The notes: generated from the letters alone by a model not told the origin. DNA of 64,000 nucleotides from Roseovarius pacificus (GCF_900142665.1 NZ_FRBR01000004.1:62001-126000), one strand, 5' to 3'. Counted from the first letter of the stretch, positions 39,509 to 48,702 are shown. A program made the numbers and translations.

Positions 39509-40327
39509 ATGCTTGACATGTCACAGGGCTATACCACCGAAGATGGCCGCAAGATCGGCGGTGTGGTGATGGAGATGAAACATATCACGCTGCGCTTTGG
39601 CGGTGTGGTCGCCATTCAGGACATCAGTTTCGATATCCGCGAGGGCGAAATCCGCGCGATCATCGGCCCCAACGGTGCGGGCAAGTCCAGTATGCTCAAT
39701 GTCATCTCGGGGTTCTACAACCCGCAAGAGGGCGAGGTCTGGTACAAGGGCGCGTTGCGCCCGCCGATGAAGCCTTATCAGGTGGCCCGGCAGGGTATCG
39801 CCCGGACCTTCCAGAACATCGCGCTTTTTGAAGGCATGACCGTGCTGGACAACGTCATGACGGGCCGCATTCGCCAGATGGACGCCGGCCTGATGGCGCA
39901 GGCGCTCTGGAAGGGCAGGGCCGAGCGCGAAGAAGTGGAAAACCGCGAAGCCGTGGAAAAGATCATCGACTTCCTGGAAATCCAGCACATTCGCAAAACG
40001 CCGGTGGGGCGGTTGCCTTACGGTCTGAAAAAGCGGGTCGAACTTGCCCGCGCGCTGGCCGCCGAGCCGTCGATCCTGCTGCTGGATGAACCGATGGCGG
40101 GCATGAACGTCGAAGAGAAAGAGGACATGAGCCGCTTCATCCTCGACGTGAACGACGAATTCGGCACCACCATCGCCCTGATCGAACACGACATGGGCGT
40201 GGTGATGGACCTGAGCGACCGGGTGGTCGTGATGGATTACGGCAAGAAGATCGGTGACGGCACACCCGACGAGGTGCGCAACAATCAGGATGTGATCGAC
40301 GCCTATCTGGGGGTGGCCCATGACTGA
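39509..40327 (+). CDS. Liv-type ABC transporter ATP-binding protein (LivG-like)
   Basis: A 272-residue ATPase with Walker A GPNGAGKS at residues 53-60, the LivG-typical signature LPYGLKKRVELARAL in place of LSGGQ, Walker B ILLLDEP and switch histidine in IEHDMGVVM. It has a 24-residue N-terminal extension before the usual start of the fold. It energises import of branched-chain amino acids or, in the wider family, aromatic and dicarboxylic acids. It is placed directly behind the acyl-CoA synthetase. Confidence 0.93.
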   Translation: MLDMSQGYTTEDGRKIGGVVMEMKHITLRFGGVVAIQDISFDIREGEIRAIIGPNGAGKSSMLNVISGFYNPQEGEVWYKGALRPPMKPYQVARQGIARTFQNIALFEGMTVLDNVMTGRIRQMDAGLMAQALWKGRAEREEVENREAVEKIIDFLEIQHIRKTPVGRLPYGLKKRVELARALAAEPSILLLDEPMAGMNVEEKEDMSRFILDVNDEFGTTIALIEHDMGVVMDLSDRVVVMDYGKKIGDGTPDEVRNNQDVIDAYLGVAHD

Positions 40328-40365
40328 TTCCAGCCGGAACCACGACATTCAGGGAGGATCACAAC

Positions 40366-41352
40366 ATGCCTGAGCAGTTAATCTGGGGAACCGAGGTTGT
40401 CCTGAACGGTCTGATGGCCGGGGTTCTCTATGCGCTCGTCGCACTGGGCTTCGTGCTGATCTACAAGGCGTCGGGCATCTTCAACTACGCCCAAGGGGTC
40501 ATGGCCCTGTTCGCCGCGCTGACGCTGGTGGGGATCATGGAGGGGCAGGTGCCCTTCAGCCACCTGATCAACGCCGTGTTCGGCACCGAGGTTCACCATT
40601 TCGGCTGGCACGTCCCGGCCTTGCTGGCGATCCTGCTGACGATGGTGGTGATGGTCGTGCTGGCCTGGGCGGTCAACACGCTGATCTTCCGGCATCTCGT
40701 CAATCAGGAACCGATCATCCTGTTCATGGCCACCATCGGCCTTGCCTATTTCCTCGAAGGCTTCGGGGACATCATGTGGGGCAGCGACATCAAGAAGATG
40801 GATGTGGGCCTGCCGCAGGGCATCAACCTGGCCATCGACGATTTCACGTTCAACATCTTCGATTACGGCTTCTTCATCGACAATCTCGATCTGGTCGCCA
40901 CGGCGATTGCCGCCGCGCTGGTGTTCTCGCTGATCGTCTTTGCGCAATACACCAAACAGGGCCGCGCCATGCGCGCCGTGGCCGACGATCACCAGGCGGC
41001 GCTGTCGGTGGGGATCAGCCTGAACTTCATCTGGGTCATGGTCTGGTCGCTGGCCGGGTTCGTGGCTCTGGTCGCGGGCATCATGTGGGGCACGAAATCG
41101 GGCGTTCAGTTCTCGCTTTCGCTGATCGCGCTCAAGGCGCTGCCGGTTCTGATGCTGGGCGGCTTTACCTCGATCCCCGGCGCGATTGTCGGCGGGCTGC
41201 TGATCGGCGTGGGTGAGAAACTGTTCGAATTCGCCATCGGCTCGATGATCGGCGGCGCGACCGAAAACTGGTTCGCCTACGTTCTGGCGCTACTCTTCCT
41301 CGTCTTCCGGCCACAGGGCCTGTTCGGCGAGAAGATCATCGAGAGGGTATGA
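40366..41352 (+). CDS. Liv-type ABC transporter permease (LivH-like)
   Basis: A 328-residue inner-membrane permease with about eight helices. It has the LivH pattern NGLMAGVLYALVALGFVLIYKASG at the start, FNYAQGVMALF, and the coupling-helix region GRAMRAVADDHQAALSVGI. A GGGAGG ribosome site precedes the ATG. The stop overlaps the next small gene by four bases. Confidence 0.93.
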   Translation: MPEQLIWGTEVVLNGLMAGVLYALVALGFVLIYKASGIFNYAQGVMALFAALTLVGIMEGQVPFSHLINAVFGTEVHHFGWHVPALLAILLTMVVMVVLAWAVNTLIFRHLVNQEPIILFMATIGLAYFLEGFGDIMWGSDIKKMDVGLPQGINLAIDDFTFNIFDYGFFIDNLDLVATAIAAALVFSLIVFAQYTKQGRAMRAVADDHQAALSVGISLNFIWVMVWSLAGFVALVAGIMWGTKSGVQFSLSLIALKALPVLMLGGFTSIPGAIVGGLLIGVGEKLFEFAIGSMIGGATENWFAYVLALLFLVFRPQGLFGEKIIERV

Positions 41353-41609
41353 CGATGACCAAGCTGATCGCCATTGCAAACGTCGTCGCCTGGTCGGGCT
41401 TCTGGGCCTTCGGCTATCTCGCCCTGACGGCGGACATCGACAACACCGTGCAGATGGTCACCGCCCTCGTGCTGGCGGCCATCGGCGGAGGGCTGGGAAT
41501 GCTGGCCTATTTCTGGCTCGTGCACCATTCCGAGGCGACCGGGTATGCGAGGCCCGCCAACCGCGTGCAAAAGCGCGAAGACGATCAAATCCAAGGGGAG
41601 GTAATCTGA
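41349..41609 (+). CDS. Small two-helix membrane protein inside the transporter operon
   Basis: An 86-residue protein with two predicted helices (about residues 5-26 and 35-57) and a charged, probably cytoplasmic tail. It overlaps the LivH-like gene by ATGA and ends one base before the LivM-like gene, so it is translated as part of the transporter set. The standard Liv systems have no such subunit. I do not recognise the family. It could be an accessory subunit of the permease. Confidence 0.75.
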   Translation: MTMTKLIAIANVVAWSGFWAFGYLALTADIDNTVQMVTALVLAAIGGGLGMLAYFWLVHHSEATGYARPANRVQKREDDQIQGEVI

Positions 41610-41610
41610 A

Positions 41611-42687
41611 ATGTTCTATCGTGAAGCCGGTGACTTCAAGACCTCCTATGCCGAGGACAACCAGACATTCCCGATCCGGTTCGACCGCTACCGCTATTAC
41701 GCGGTTCTGGTCGCGGCCTTTGCCGTGGTGCCCTTCGTCATCAACGACTACTGGGTGAACGCGGTCTTCCTGCCGTTCCTGATCTATTCCATCGCGGCCA
41801 TCGGCCTGAACATCCTTGTGGGATATTGCGGGCAGGTCAGCCTCGGCACCGGCGGGTTCATGGCTGTGGGCGCTTATGCCTGCTACAAGCTGATGACGGC
41901 CTTCCCCGAGGTGAACATCCTGTTCCATGTCGTATTGGCAGGCGGCGTGACGGCCATTGTGGGCGTGTTGTTTGGCTTGCCCTCGCTGCGGATCAAGGGC
42001 TTTTACCTGGCGGTGGCCACGCTGGCCGCGCAGTTCTTTCTGGTCTGGCTGTTCAACCGGGTGCCGTGGTTCTACAACTACTCGGCTTCGGGCCAGATCA
42101 GCGCGCCCGAGCGTACGATCTTCGGCGTGCCGGTGACCGGCGCCGAAACCGCGCCCTGGGCCGCCTATCTGTTCTGCCTGGTCTTTACCGTGGTCTGCGC
42201 CCTGATCGCGCGCAACCTGACGCGGGGCATGGCCGGGCGCAAATGGATGGCGATCCGCGACATGGACATTGCCGCCGAGATCATCGGCGTGAACCCGTTG
42301 CGCGCAAAACTCAGCGCCTTTGCCGTCAGCTCGTTCTTCGTCGGCATCGCCGGCGCGCTGTTTTTCGCGGTCTATCTGGGCGCGGTCGAGGTGGGCGAGG
42401 CATTCGGCATCAACAAATCGTTCCTCGTGCTGTTCATGGTCATCATCGGCGGCCTCGGTTCGATCTTCGGCAGCTTCGCCGGCGCGGCGTTCCTGGTGCT
42501 GCTGCCGGTGCTGCTGAAGAACACCCTGGTAAGCGGGCTTGGCTGGCCGACCGACCTGGCTGCGCATCTGGAATTCATGATCGTCGGCGGGCTGATCATC
42601 GTCTTCCTGATCGCCGAACCGCACGGGCTGGCGCAACTGTGGCGCGTCGCCAAGGAAAAACTGAGGCTTTGGCCCTTCCCGCACTAG
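41611..42687 (+). CDS. Liv-type ABC transporter permease (LivM-like)
   Basis: A 358-residue permease with eight to nine helices and the LivM hallmarks NILVGYCGQVSLGTGGFMAVGAY and KWMAIRDMDIAAEIIGVN (coupling region). It forms the transmembrane pore with the LivH-like protein. GGGGAGG precedes the ATG. A hairpin follows the gene before the binding-protein gene. Confidence 0.93.
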   Translation: MFYREAGDFKTSYAEDNQTFPIRFDRYRYYAVLVAAFAVVPFVINDYWVNAVFLPFLIYSIAAIGLNILVGYCGQVSLGTGGFMAVGAYACYKLMTAFPEVNILFHVVLAGGVTAIVGVLFGLPSLRIKGFYLAVATLAAQFFLVWLFNRVPWFYNYSASGQISAPERTIFGVPVTGAETAPWAAYLFCLVFTVVCALIARNLTRGMAGRKWMAIRDMDIAAEIIGVNPLRAKLSAFAVSSFFVGIAGALFFAVYLGAVEVGEAFGINKSFLVLFMVIIGGLGSIFGSFAGAAFLVLLPVLLKNTLVSGLGWPTDLAAHLEFMIVGGLIIVFLIAEPHGLAQLWRVAKEKLRLWPFPH

Positions 42688-42709
42688 GGACGGGCCCGAG
42701 GAGAAAAGA

Positions 42710-42730
42710 CCGGGGGCCGGAAACCCCCGG
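42710..42730 (+). terminator. Intra-operon hairpin before the binding-protein gene
   Basis: A seven-base stem, CCGGGGG/CCCCCGG, with a seven-base loop lies between the LivM-like and binding-protein genes. No T tract follows. Together with the hairpin at 44078 it frames the binding-protein message and may protect it from decay. Confidence 0.45.
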
Positions 42731-42773
42731 CGATTGACACCATCGGAACAACACCAAGGGAGGATATGAACCG

Positions 42774-44057
42774 ATGAAAATGAAACTGATTGCAACTGCA
42801 CTGGCAGCCGTGGTGACTGCCGCGCCGGCCATGGCGGAACTCGTCTTTCCGTCGCTAAGCTATCGCACGGGCCCCTATGCCGCCGGCGGTATTCCCTTTG
42901 CCGACGGTTACGCCGACTATTTCACCCTTCTGAACGAGCGTGACGGAGGCATTGGCGGCGAAAAGCTCGAGGTGCCCGAATGCGAAACCGCCTATAACAC
43001 CGAAAAGGGCGTGGAATGCTACGAGTCGACCAAGGATCTTGGCTCGCTCGTCTATCAACCGCTTTCGACCGGGATCACCTATCAGCTTATCCCCAAGGTG
43101 ACGGCAGACGGCATTCCGATGCTGACCTCGGGCCTTGGGCGGACATCCGCAAAGAATGGCGCCGTGTTCCCGTGGGTGTTCAATTTCCCGGCCAACTACT
43201 GGGATGGCGCATCCGTTGCGGTCAAACACATCCTTGATCAGGAGGGCGGCGATATCAGCGGCAAGACCATTGCGCTGGTCTATCACAACTCGGCCTATGG
43301 CAAGGAGCCGATTCGCACGCTGGAGGAGCTTGCGAAGAAGCACGGCTATGACCTGACATTGCTGCCGGTGGATCACCCCGGTCAGGAGCAGAAATCCCAG
43401 TGGCTGCAAGTCCGCCGTGAAAAGCCCGATTATGTGATCATGTGGGGCTGGGGCGTGATGAACCAGGTCGCCATTCAGGAAGCCGTCAACATTCGTTTCC
43501 CGATGGACAAATTCATCGGCATCTGGTGGTCGGGTTCGGAGAACGACGTGAAGCCCGCGGGCGAGGGCGCGCATGGCTATAAGGCGCTGACCTTCCACAA
43601 CCTTGGCGATGATTACCCGCTGTACGACGACCTGAAGACGCATGTCTTCGACAAGGGGCTTGCTGCCGGGGCGGGCGATCAGCACGGAACGGCGATCTAT
43701 AACCGCGGTCTTTATGCCGCGATGCTGGTGGCCGAAGCCGCGAAGACTGCGCAGGAAATCCATGGCACCAGCCAGATTACCCCCGCGATGATGCGCGATG
43801 GCATGGAGGCCCTTGAAATGACCGAAGAGAAGATGGTCGCGTTGGGGCTGCCGAAATTCGGTCCCGAATTCACGGTTTCCTGCGAGAACCATGGCGGGAA
43901 CGGGTTTGCCGCGATCGGCCAATGGGATGCCAGCGCGGGCGAATGGAAGTTGATCACCGACTACATGCAGTCGGATCAGGAAATCATTCAGCCGCTGATC
44001 GAAGCCGACTCTATGGCCTATGCCGAAGAGAGCAATATCACTCCGGCCTGCAACTGA
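42774..44057 (+). CDS. ABC transporter substrate-binding protein (Leu/Ile/Val-type)
   Basis: A 427-residue periplasmic binding protein with a signal peptide cleaved after about residue 22 (TAAPAMA) and the type I periplasmic-binding fold: SYRTGPYAAGGIPFADG at the start and IALVYHNSAYGKEPI in the hinge region. It is longer than classic LivJ/LivK and closer to the forms found beside acyl-CoA ligases. Five cysteines, including two near each end, may form disulfides. The ligand is unknown; a carboxylic acid is inferred from the neighbouring ligases. Confidence 0.92.
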   Translation: MKMKLIATALAAVVTAAPAMAELVFPSLSYRTGPYAAGGIPFADGYADYFTLLNERDGGIGGEKLEVPECETAYNTEKGVECYESTKDLGSLVYQPLSTGITYQLIPKVTADGIPMLTSGLGRTSAKNGAVFPWVFNFPANYWDGASVAVKHILDQEGGDISGKTIALVYHNSAYGKEPIRTLEELAKKHGYDLTLLPVDHPGQEQKSQWLQVRREKPDYVIMWGWGVMNQVAIQEAVNIRFPMDKFIGIWWSGSENDVKPAGEGAHGYKALTFHNLGDDYPLYDDLKTHVFDKGLAAGAGDQHGTAIYNRGLYAAMLVAEAAKTAQEIHGTSQITPAMMRDGMEALEMTEEKMVALGLPKFGPEFTVSCENHGGNGFAAIGQWDASAGEWKLITDYMQSDQEIIQPLIEADSMAYAEESNITPACN

Positions 44058-44077
44058 TCGCGGCCTGACAAAACGAC

Positions 44078-44104
44078 GGAAGCGGCGGGCTGGCCGCCGC
44101 TTCC
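44078..44104 (+). terminator. Hairpin after the binding-protein gene
   Basis: A perfect 11-bp stem, GGAAGCGGCGG and its complement, with a five-base loop lies 20 bases after the binding-protein stop. No T run follows, so partial termination or mRNA stabilisation is more likely than a full stop. Confidence 0.55.
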
Positions 44105-44155
44105 CACCCCACGCAAGAGGGGTCGCAGATTGCGCGACCCATGATGGAGAGACAC

Positions 44156-44980
44156 ATGCTCGACGCAGGACGCACCGACGAGACACTGCTTGAGGTCAAC
44201 AATATCGAGGTGATCTACAACCACGTGATCCTCGTACTGAAAGGCGTCAGCCTGAGCGTGCCCAAGGGCGGGATCACCGCCCTTCTGGGGGGCAACGGCG
44301 CGGGCAAGACGACGACGCTCAAGGCCATTTCCAACCTGCTGCGCTCGGAACGTGGTGAGGTCACCAAGGGATCTATCAGGTATCGCGGTGATCGCGTGCA
44401 GGATCTGGTGCCGTCGGACCTGGTGAAACGGGGCGTCATCCAGGTGATGGAAGGGCGGCACTGCTTCGAACACCTCACGGTCGAGGAAAACCTGCTGACC
44501 GGCGCCTATACGCGCCGTGCCTCGCGGGGGGATATAGATGCCGACCTGAACATGGTTTACGACTATTTCCCGCGCCTCAAGGAACGCCGCCGCAGTCAGG
44601 CGGGCTATACCTCGGGCGGGGAGCAGCAGATGGTCGCCATCGGCCGTGCCCTGATGAGCCGCCCGGAAACGATCCTGCTGGACGAGCCCAGCATGGGCCT
44701 TGCCCCGCAGCTGGTGGAACAGATTTTCAACATCGTGAAATCGCTCAACGAGAAAGAAGGCTACACCTTCCTTCTGGCCGAGCAGAACACCAACGTCGCC
44801 CTGCGGTTCGCCCATTACGGCTACATTCTGGAAAGTGGCCGGGTGGTGATGGACGGTCCCGCCGATGCGCTGCGCGAAAATCCCGACGTCAAGGAATTCT
44901 ATCTCGGCATGTCGGATGAAGGACGCAAGAGCTTCCGCGACGTGCGCAGCTATCGCCGCCGCAAGCGGTGGCTCAGCTAA
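44156..44980 (+). CDS. Liv-type ABC transporter ATP-binding protein (LivF-like)
   Basis: A 274-residue ATPase with Walker A GGNGAGKT at residues 45-52, signature YTSGGEQQMVAIGRAL, Walker B ILLDEPSMGL and the switch region AEQNTNVAL. It is longer than classic LivF because of an N-terminal lead and a basic C-terminal tail (RRRKRWLS). The ATG used has GGAGAG six bases before it; an ATG five codons up lacks one. It completes the two-ATPase, two-permease, one-binding-protein set. Confidence 0.92.
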   Translation: MLDAGRTDETLLEVNNIEVIYNHVILVLKGVSLSVPKGGITALLGGNGAGKTTTLKAISNLLRSERGEVTKGSIRYRGDRVQDLVPSDLVKRGVIQVMEGRHCFEHLTVEENLLTGAYTRRASRGDIDADLNMVYDYFPRLKERRRSQAGYTSGGEQQMVAIGRALMSRPETILLDEPSMGLAPQLVEQIFNIVKSLNEKEGYTFLLAEQNTNVALRFAHYGYILESGRVVMDGPADALRENPDVKEFYLGMSDEGRKSFRDVRSYRRRKRWLS

Positions 44981-45038
44981 GCCGGGTTTGGATTTGCAAG
45001 GCGCCGCCGTCATGCGGCACCCTTCAGAGGAAAGTGAT

Positions 45039-46259
45039 ATGTCCAAGTATTTCGACGATCTGGAAACGCGCAGCGCGGACGAGCGCGCCGCCGCGATTGC
45101 GCAGGCGCTGCCCCGGCAGATCGAGCGCGCTCAGGCCCTGCCCGGTTATGCGGCAACGCTGTCCGGTGTCGATCCGGCGGCCATTCGCGGCGCGGACGAT
45201 CTGGCCACGCTTCCGGTTCTGCGCAAATCCGATCTGGGGCGCGCGCAGGCCGCGCATGCGCCGCTTGGCGGCCTGACCACGCGCAATGCTTCGGGCTTTG
45301 CCCATGTTTTCCAGTCGCCGGGTCCGATTTACGAACCGGGCGGGGACAGCCACGATTGGTGGCGCATGGGGCGTTTCCTGAAGGCCTGCGGTGTGGGCGA
45401 GGGCGATATCGTGCAGAACTGCTTTGGCTACCACCTGACGCCTGCCGGGATGATCTTCGAAAACGGCGCGCGGGCTGTCGGGGCTGCGGTGCTGCCCGCC
45501 GGGACGGGCCAGACCGAGCTTCAGGCGCGCGCGGCCCATGACGTGGGCGTCACCGCCTATGCCGGGACTCCCGATTACCTCAAGATCATCCTCGACAAGG
45601 CCGCGGAACTGGGGCTCGATCTGAACATCACCAAGGCGGCGGTGGGCGGCGGGGCGCTGTTCCCGTCGCTGCGGCAGGAATACGCGGATCGCGGGATCGC
45701 CTGCCTGCAATGCTATGCCACCGCCGATCTGGGCAACATCGCCTATGAATCCGAGGCCCAGGACGGCATGATCGTGGACGAGGGCGTGATCGTCGAAATC
45801 GTCACCCCCGGTACCGGCGATCCGGTCGGGCCCGGCGAGGTGGGCGAGGTCGTGGTGACCACGCTCAACCCCGATTACCCGCTGATCCGCTTCGCCACGG
45901 GCGATCTGAGCGCGGTGATGGAAGGGGTCAGCCCCTGTGGCCGCACCAATATGCGCATCAGGGGCTGGATGGGCCGTGCCGATCAGACCACCAAGATCAA
46001 GGGCATGTTCGTGCGCCCCGAACAGGTGGCCGCGCTGGTGGCCCGGCATGATGAAATCTCCAGGGCCCGCGTCATCGCCACCCGCGAGGGCGAGATGGAC
46101 GTGATGACCGTCCGGATCGAGGCCGATGGCGGCGATGCCGATACCTATGCTGGATCGGTCACCGAGGCGCTCAAGCTCAAGGGCCGGATCGAGATCGTGG
46201 CCAGGGGCAGTCTGCCCAATGACGGCAAGGTGATCGAGGATCAGCGCAGCTACGACTAA
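45039..46259 (+). CDS. Phenylacetate-CoA ligase-like enzyme (PaaK family)
   Basis: A 406-residue AMP-forming ligase of the PaaK type: GVTAYAGTPDYLKIILDKA, AAVGGGALFPSLRQEYADRG, the GRADQTTKIKGMFVRP motif and a C-terminal lysine in PNDGKVIEDQRSYD. PaaK enzymes make aryl-CoA esters. It is somewhat shorter than typical PaaK. It closes the set of ligase, transporter and ligase, and no paa ring-opening genes are near, so the substrate is open. The frame is open upstream into the LivF gene, but AGAGGAAAG before this ATG decides the start. Confidence 0.87.
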   Translation: MSKYFDDLETRSADERAAAIAQALPRQIERAQALPGYAATLSGVDPAAIRGADDLATLPVLRKSDLGRAQAAHAPLGGLTTRNASGFAHVFQSPGPIYEPGGDSHDWWRMGRFLKACGVGEGDIVQNCFGYHLTPAGMIFENGARAVGAAVLPAGTGQTELQARAAHDVGVTAYAGTPDYLKIILDKAAELGLDLNITKAAVGGGALFPSLRQEYADRGIACLQCYATADLGNIAYESEAQDGMIVDEGVIVEIVTPGTGDPVGPGEVGEVVVTTLNPDYPLIRFATGDLSAVMEGVSPCGRTNMRIRGWMGRADQTTKIKGMFVRPEQVAALVARHDEISRARVIATREGEMDVMTVRIEADGGDADTYAGSVTEALKLKGRIEIVARGSLPNDGKVIEDQRSYD

Positions 46260-46312
46260 GCCGCCTGGCAAGGGCCGTTCCTGACCTGTTCAGGGGCGGT
46301 CCACGCCTTGCG

Positions 46313-47218
46313 CTATTGCATGGGTGGTGGCCCGACCCGTGGCTGCGGCACATTCCGCATCCGCCGCCGATGGCGCAGGACCCACAGGTTCGACACGAAC
46401 AGCACCCCGATCACCACCGCGCCCCCCGCCAGCGCCCAGGGGCCGGGGTCTTCGCCGATCACGGCCCAGACCAGCAGCGGCGCCAGCACCGATTCCAGCA
46501 GGATCAGCAGCGCCACCTCGGCGGAGGCTATATAACGCGGGCCAAGGGTCAGCAGGGTGGTGGAAACGGTGATGAACGCGCCGTGCCCCAACAGCAGCGG
46601 CCATTGCGACGGCATCGCCGTGCCCGGATCGGCAAACGGCCAGATCACCAGTGACGCCCCCAGATAGGCCACCGGAATGGCGGGCACCATCGAGGTATTG
46701 CGCACCTTGCGCACCGCCGTCATCGCACCGGCGAAACTGGCCGATACGCCAAGCGCCATCAGGTCGCCCTGCCAGGATGCGCCTTCGGTTTCGCCTGACC
46801 CCCACGCTATGATGCCAAGCCCCGCGAACACGCCCATCATGGTCAGAACCATGCGGCGGCTGATCGTCTCGCCCAGAAACACCCGGCTGAAGATCGCCGC
46901 GAATACGGGCATCGAGGCGATGATGAAAACCACATTGGCCACGCTGGTCCATGTCACGGCCAGCACGAACCCCGGCGCGGTCGTGGCGATCAGCACCGTA
47001 TAGATCAGCCCCGGCCAGCCCGTGCGCGCCACGTCGCGAAATCCCCGCAACCCCATCACGGCCAGCACGCCGATCAGGATGAACCCGCCGGATGTGACCC
47101 CACGCCAAAAGGTGATCGTCGGCGCGGAAGCCTCGATCAGCCGGACGAAAAGGGAATCCGGCACCACGAACAAAACGCCGATCGCGGTGATCAGCAGCCC
47201 TTTGACATGATCGTTCAT
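46313..47218 (-). CDS. EamA/DMT-superfamily transporter
   Basis: A 301-residue membrane protein with ten predicted helices in two EamA repeats (about residues 5-135 and 150-285), for example LLITAIGVLFVVPDSLFVRL and VALLILLESVLAPLLVW. Members export amino acids, nucleotides or drugs. The ATG used gives MNDHVKGLL; the open frame upstream overlaps the DUF2585 gene and is not membrane-like. It ends close to the PaaK-like gene in a convergent arrangement. Confidence 0.88.
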   Translation of the reverse strand: MNDHVKGLLITAIGVLFVVPDSLFVRLIEASAPTITFWRGVTSGGFILIGVLAVMGLRGFRDVARTGWPGLIYTVLIATTAPGFVLAVTWTSVANVVFIIASMPVFAAIFSRVFLGETISRRMVLTMMGVFAGLGIIAWGSGETEGASWQGDLMALGVSASFAGAMTAVRKVRNTSMVPAIPVAYLGASLVIWPFADPGTAMPSQWPLLLGHGAFITVSTTLLTLGPRYIASAEVALLILLESVLAPLLVWAVIGEDPGPWALAGGAVVIGVLFVSNLWVLRHRRRMRNVPQPRVGPPPMQ

Positions 47219-47258
47219 GATGAAATCTGTCGGGGGTTTGCCGGGAAAAGTAAAGCCC

Positions 47259-47855
47259 TCAGCCCCCGGCCTGCCATTCCATGATCGCATCTATCGGCCA
47301 CAGCAGCATCACCACGTTCAGCGTCAGCCCGTCGCGGATGATGACAGCTGTCAACAGCTCGAACCCGATCACGGTGGCCACGCTGGCCCAGACGGGGATC
47401 ACCCGCGCCAGCCAGAACCCGACGAACATCGCCACGATATCCGAGACCGAGTTCAGAACGCTGTCGCCGATATAATCCATCGAGATCGTCGTTTCCCGAT
47501 AGCGCGCGATCACCGCGTCGGTGTTCTCGACGATCTCCCATGCGCATTCCACCACCGTCGCGATGACCAGACGCCAGCCCAGGGTCATCCGGCGGGCGAC
47601 CAGCCAGAGTGGCGCATAGAAGAGGAACCCGTGCAGCAGATGGCTCGGCGTGTACCAGTCGGCCAGTTGCTGATTGGCCTCTTCGCTGCCCACGGGGCCC
47701 CAGAAATCCACGTAACCGCAGGGGCAGATCGCGCCGCGCCCCATACCCAGAAGTATGGCGGCGGTGGCCAGCGTGATCAGGCCTGTGACCAGATAGGGAA
47801 ACCGTGTCGAACGCAACATGGCGCGACCAAAGCACAGCGCACGAATACTGTCCAT
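47259..47855 (-). CDS. DUF2585 family membrane protein
   Basis: A 198-residue membrane protein with four to five helices and the DUF2585 core: CPCGYVDFWGP, DWYTPSHLLHGFLFY and ECAWEIVENTDAVIARYRETT. The conserved His and acidic residues suggest an enzyme-like or ligand-binding pocket, but no role is known. AAGAAGGG precedes the ATG. It is divergent from the aldolase gene. Confidence 0.85.
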   Translation of the reverse strand: MDSIRALCFGRAMLRSTRFPYLVTGLITLATAAILLGMGRGAICPCGYVDFWGPVGSEEANQQLADWYTPSHLLHGFLFYAPLWLVARRMTLGWRLVIATVVECAWEIVENTDAVIARYRETTISMDYIGDSVLNSVSDIVAMFVGFWLARVIPVWASVATVIGFELLTAVIIRDGLTLNVVMLLWPIDAIMEWQAGG

Positions 47856-47931
47856 CGTGTTGCCCTTCTTGCCGTGGTGCTTTTCCGTCGTGCGATCTAT
47901 CCTGTCGCCAAATCATGACAGGAGACCCACG

Positions 47932-48702
47932 ATGCCAGCCCCCGAAAATCACCTGAAAAAGGCCCTTGCCAGCGGCCGAAGGCTCTATGGCTGTTGGGCC
48001 ACCTTCGCCGATCCCTATGCCACCGAAATCATGGCGACCGCCGGGTTCGACTGGCTGGTGATCGACGGCGAACACGCCCCGAACGACCTGCGCAGCATGA
48101 TGCACCAGTTGCAGGTGCTGCATGGCCGGGACAGCCAGCCCGTGGTGCGCCTGCCCATGGGCGAGGCATGGGCGATCAAGCAGGTTCTGGATATCGGCGC
48201 GCAATCCCTGTTGATCCCGATGGTCGAAAGCGCTGAACAGGCCCGCGATCTGGTGCGCGCCACGCGCTACCCACCGCAGGGCATTCGCGGCTCGGGCGCG
48301 GCGTCGGCGCGGGCCACGCAATTTTCGACCGACCTCGATTACATCGCCACGGCGAACGACCAGATTTGCCTTCTGGTGCAGGTCGAAAGCCGCGCCGGGA
48401 TCGAGGCGCTGGACGATATCCTTGCCGTCGACGGGGTGGATGGCGTGTTCATCGGCCCCTCGGACCTGTCCGCCGATATGGGGTATCTTGGCGATACCCG
48501 CGTTGACGAGGTGCAACAGGTGATCCGCGATGCGCTTGGCCGGATCGCCACCAGCGACAAGGCGGCGGGCATCCTGGCGCTCGATCACGATGTCGCCCGC
48601 AGCTATCGCGACTGGGGCGCACAGTTCCTTGCGGTCGGGATCGACGTTCTGATGTTGGCCCATGCCGCCCGCGCCACGATGGACCGCTGGCGCGATGGCT
48701 GA
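47932..48702 (+). CDS. HpcH/HpaI family class II aldolase
   Basis: A 256-residue TIM-barrel aldolase. It shows the catalytic and metal-site blocks FDWLVIDGEHAPND (His in the GEH motif), QPVVRLP (Arg), QVESRAGIEALDDI (metal-binding Glu) and GVDGVFIGPSDLSADMGY (metal-binding Asp). Family members cleave 4-hydroxy-2-oxo acids such as 4-hydroxy-2-oxoheptanedioate, or 2-dehydro-3-deoxyglucarate, into pyruvate and an aldehyde. AGGAG precedes the ATG. Its stop overlaps the glucokinase start, so a sugar-acid role is plausible. Confidence 0.88.
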   Translation: MPAPENHLKKALASGRRLYGCWATFADPYATEIMATAGFDWLVIDGEHAPNDLRSMMHQLQVLHGRDSQPVVRLPMGEAWAIKQVLDIGAQSLLIPMVESAEQARDLVRATRYPPQGIRGSGAASARATQFSTDLDYIATANDQICLLVQVESRAGIEALDDILAVDGVDGVFIGPSDLSADMGYLGDTRVDEVQQVIRDALGRIATSDKAAGILALDHDVARSYRDWGAQFLAVGIDVLMLAHAARATMDRWRDG

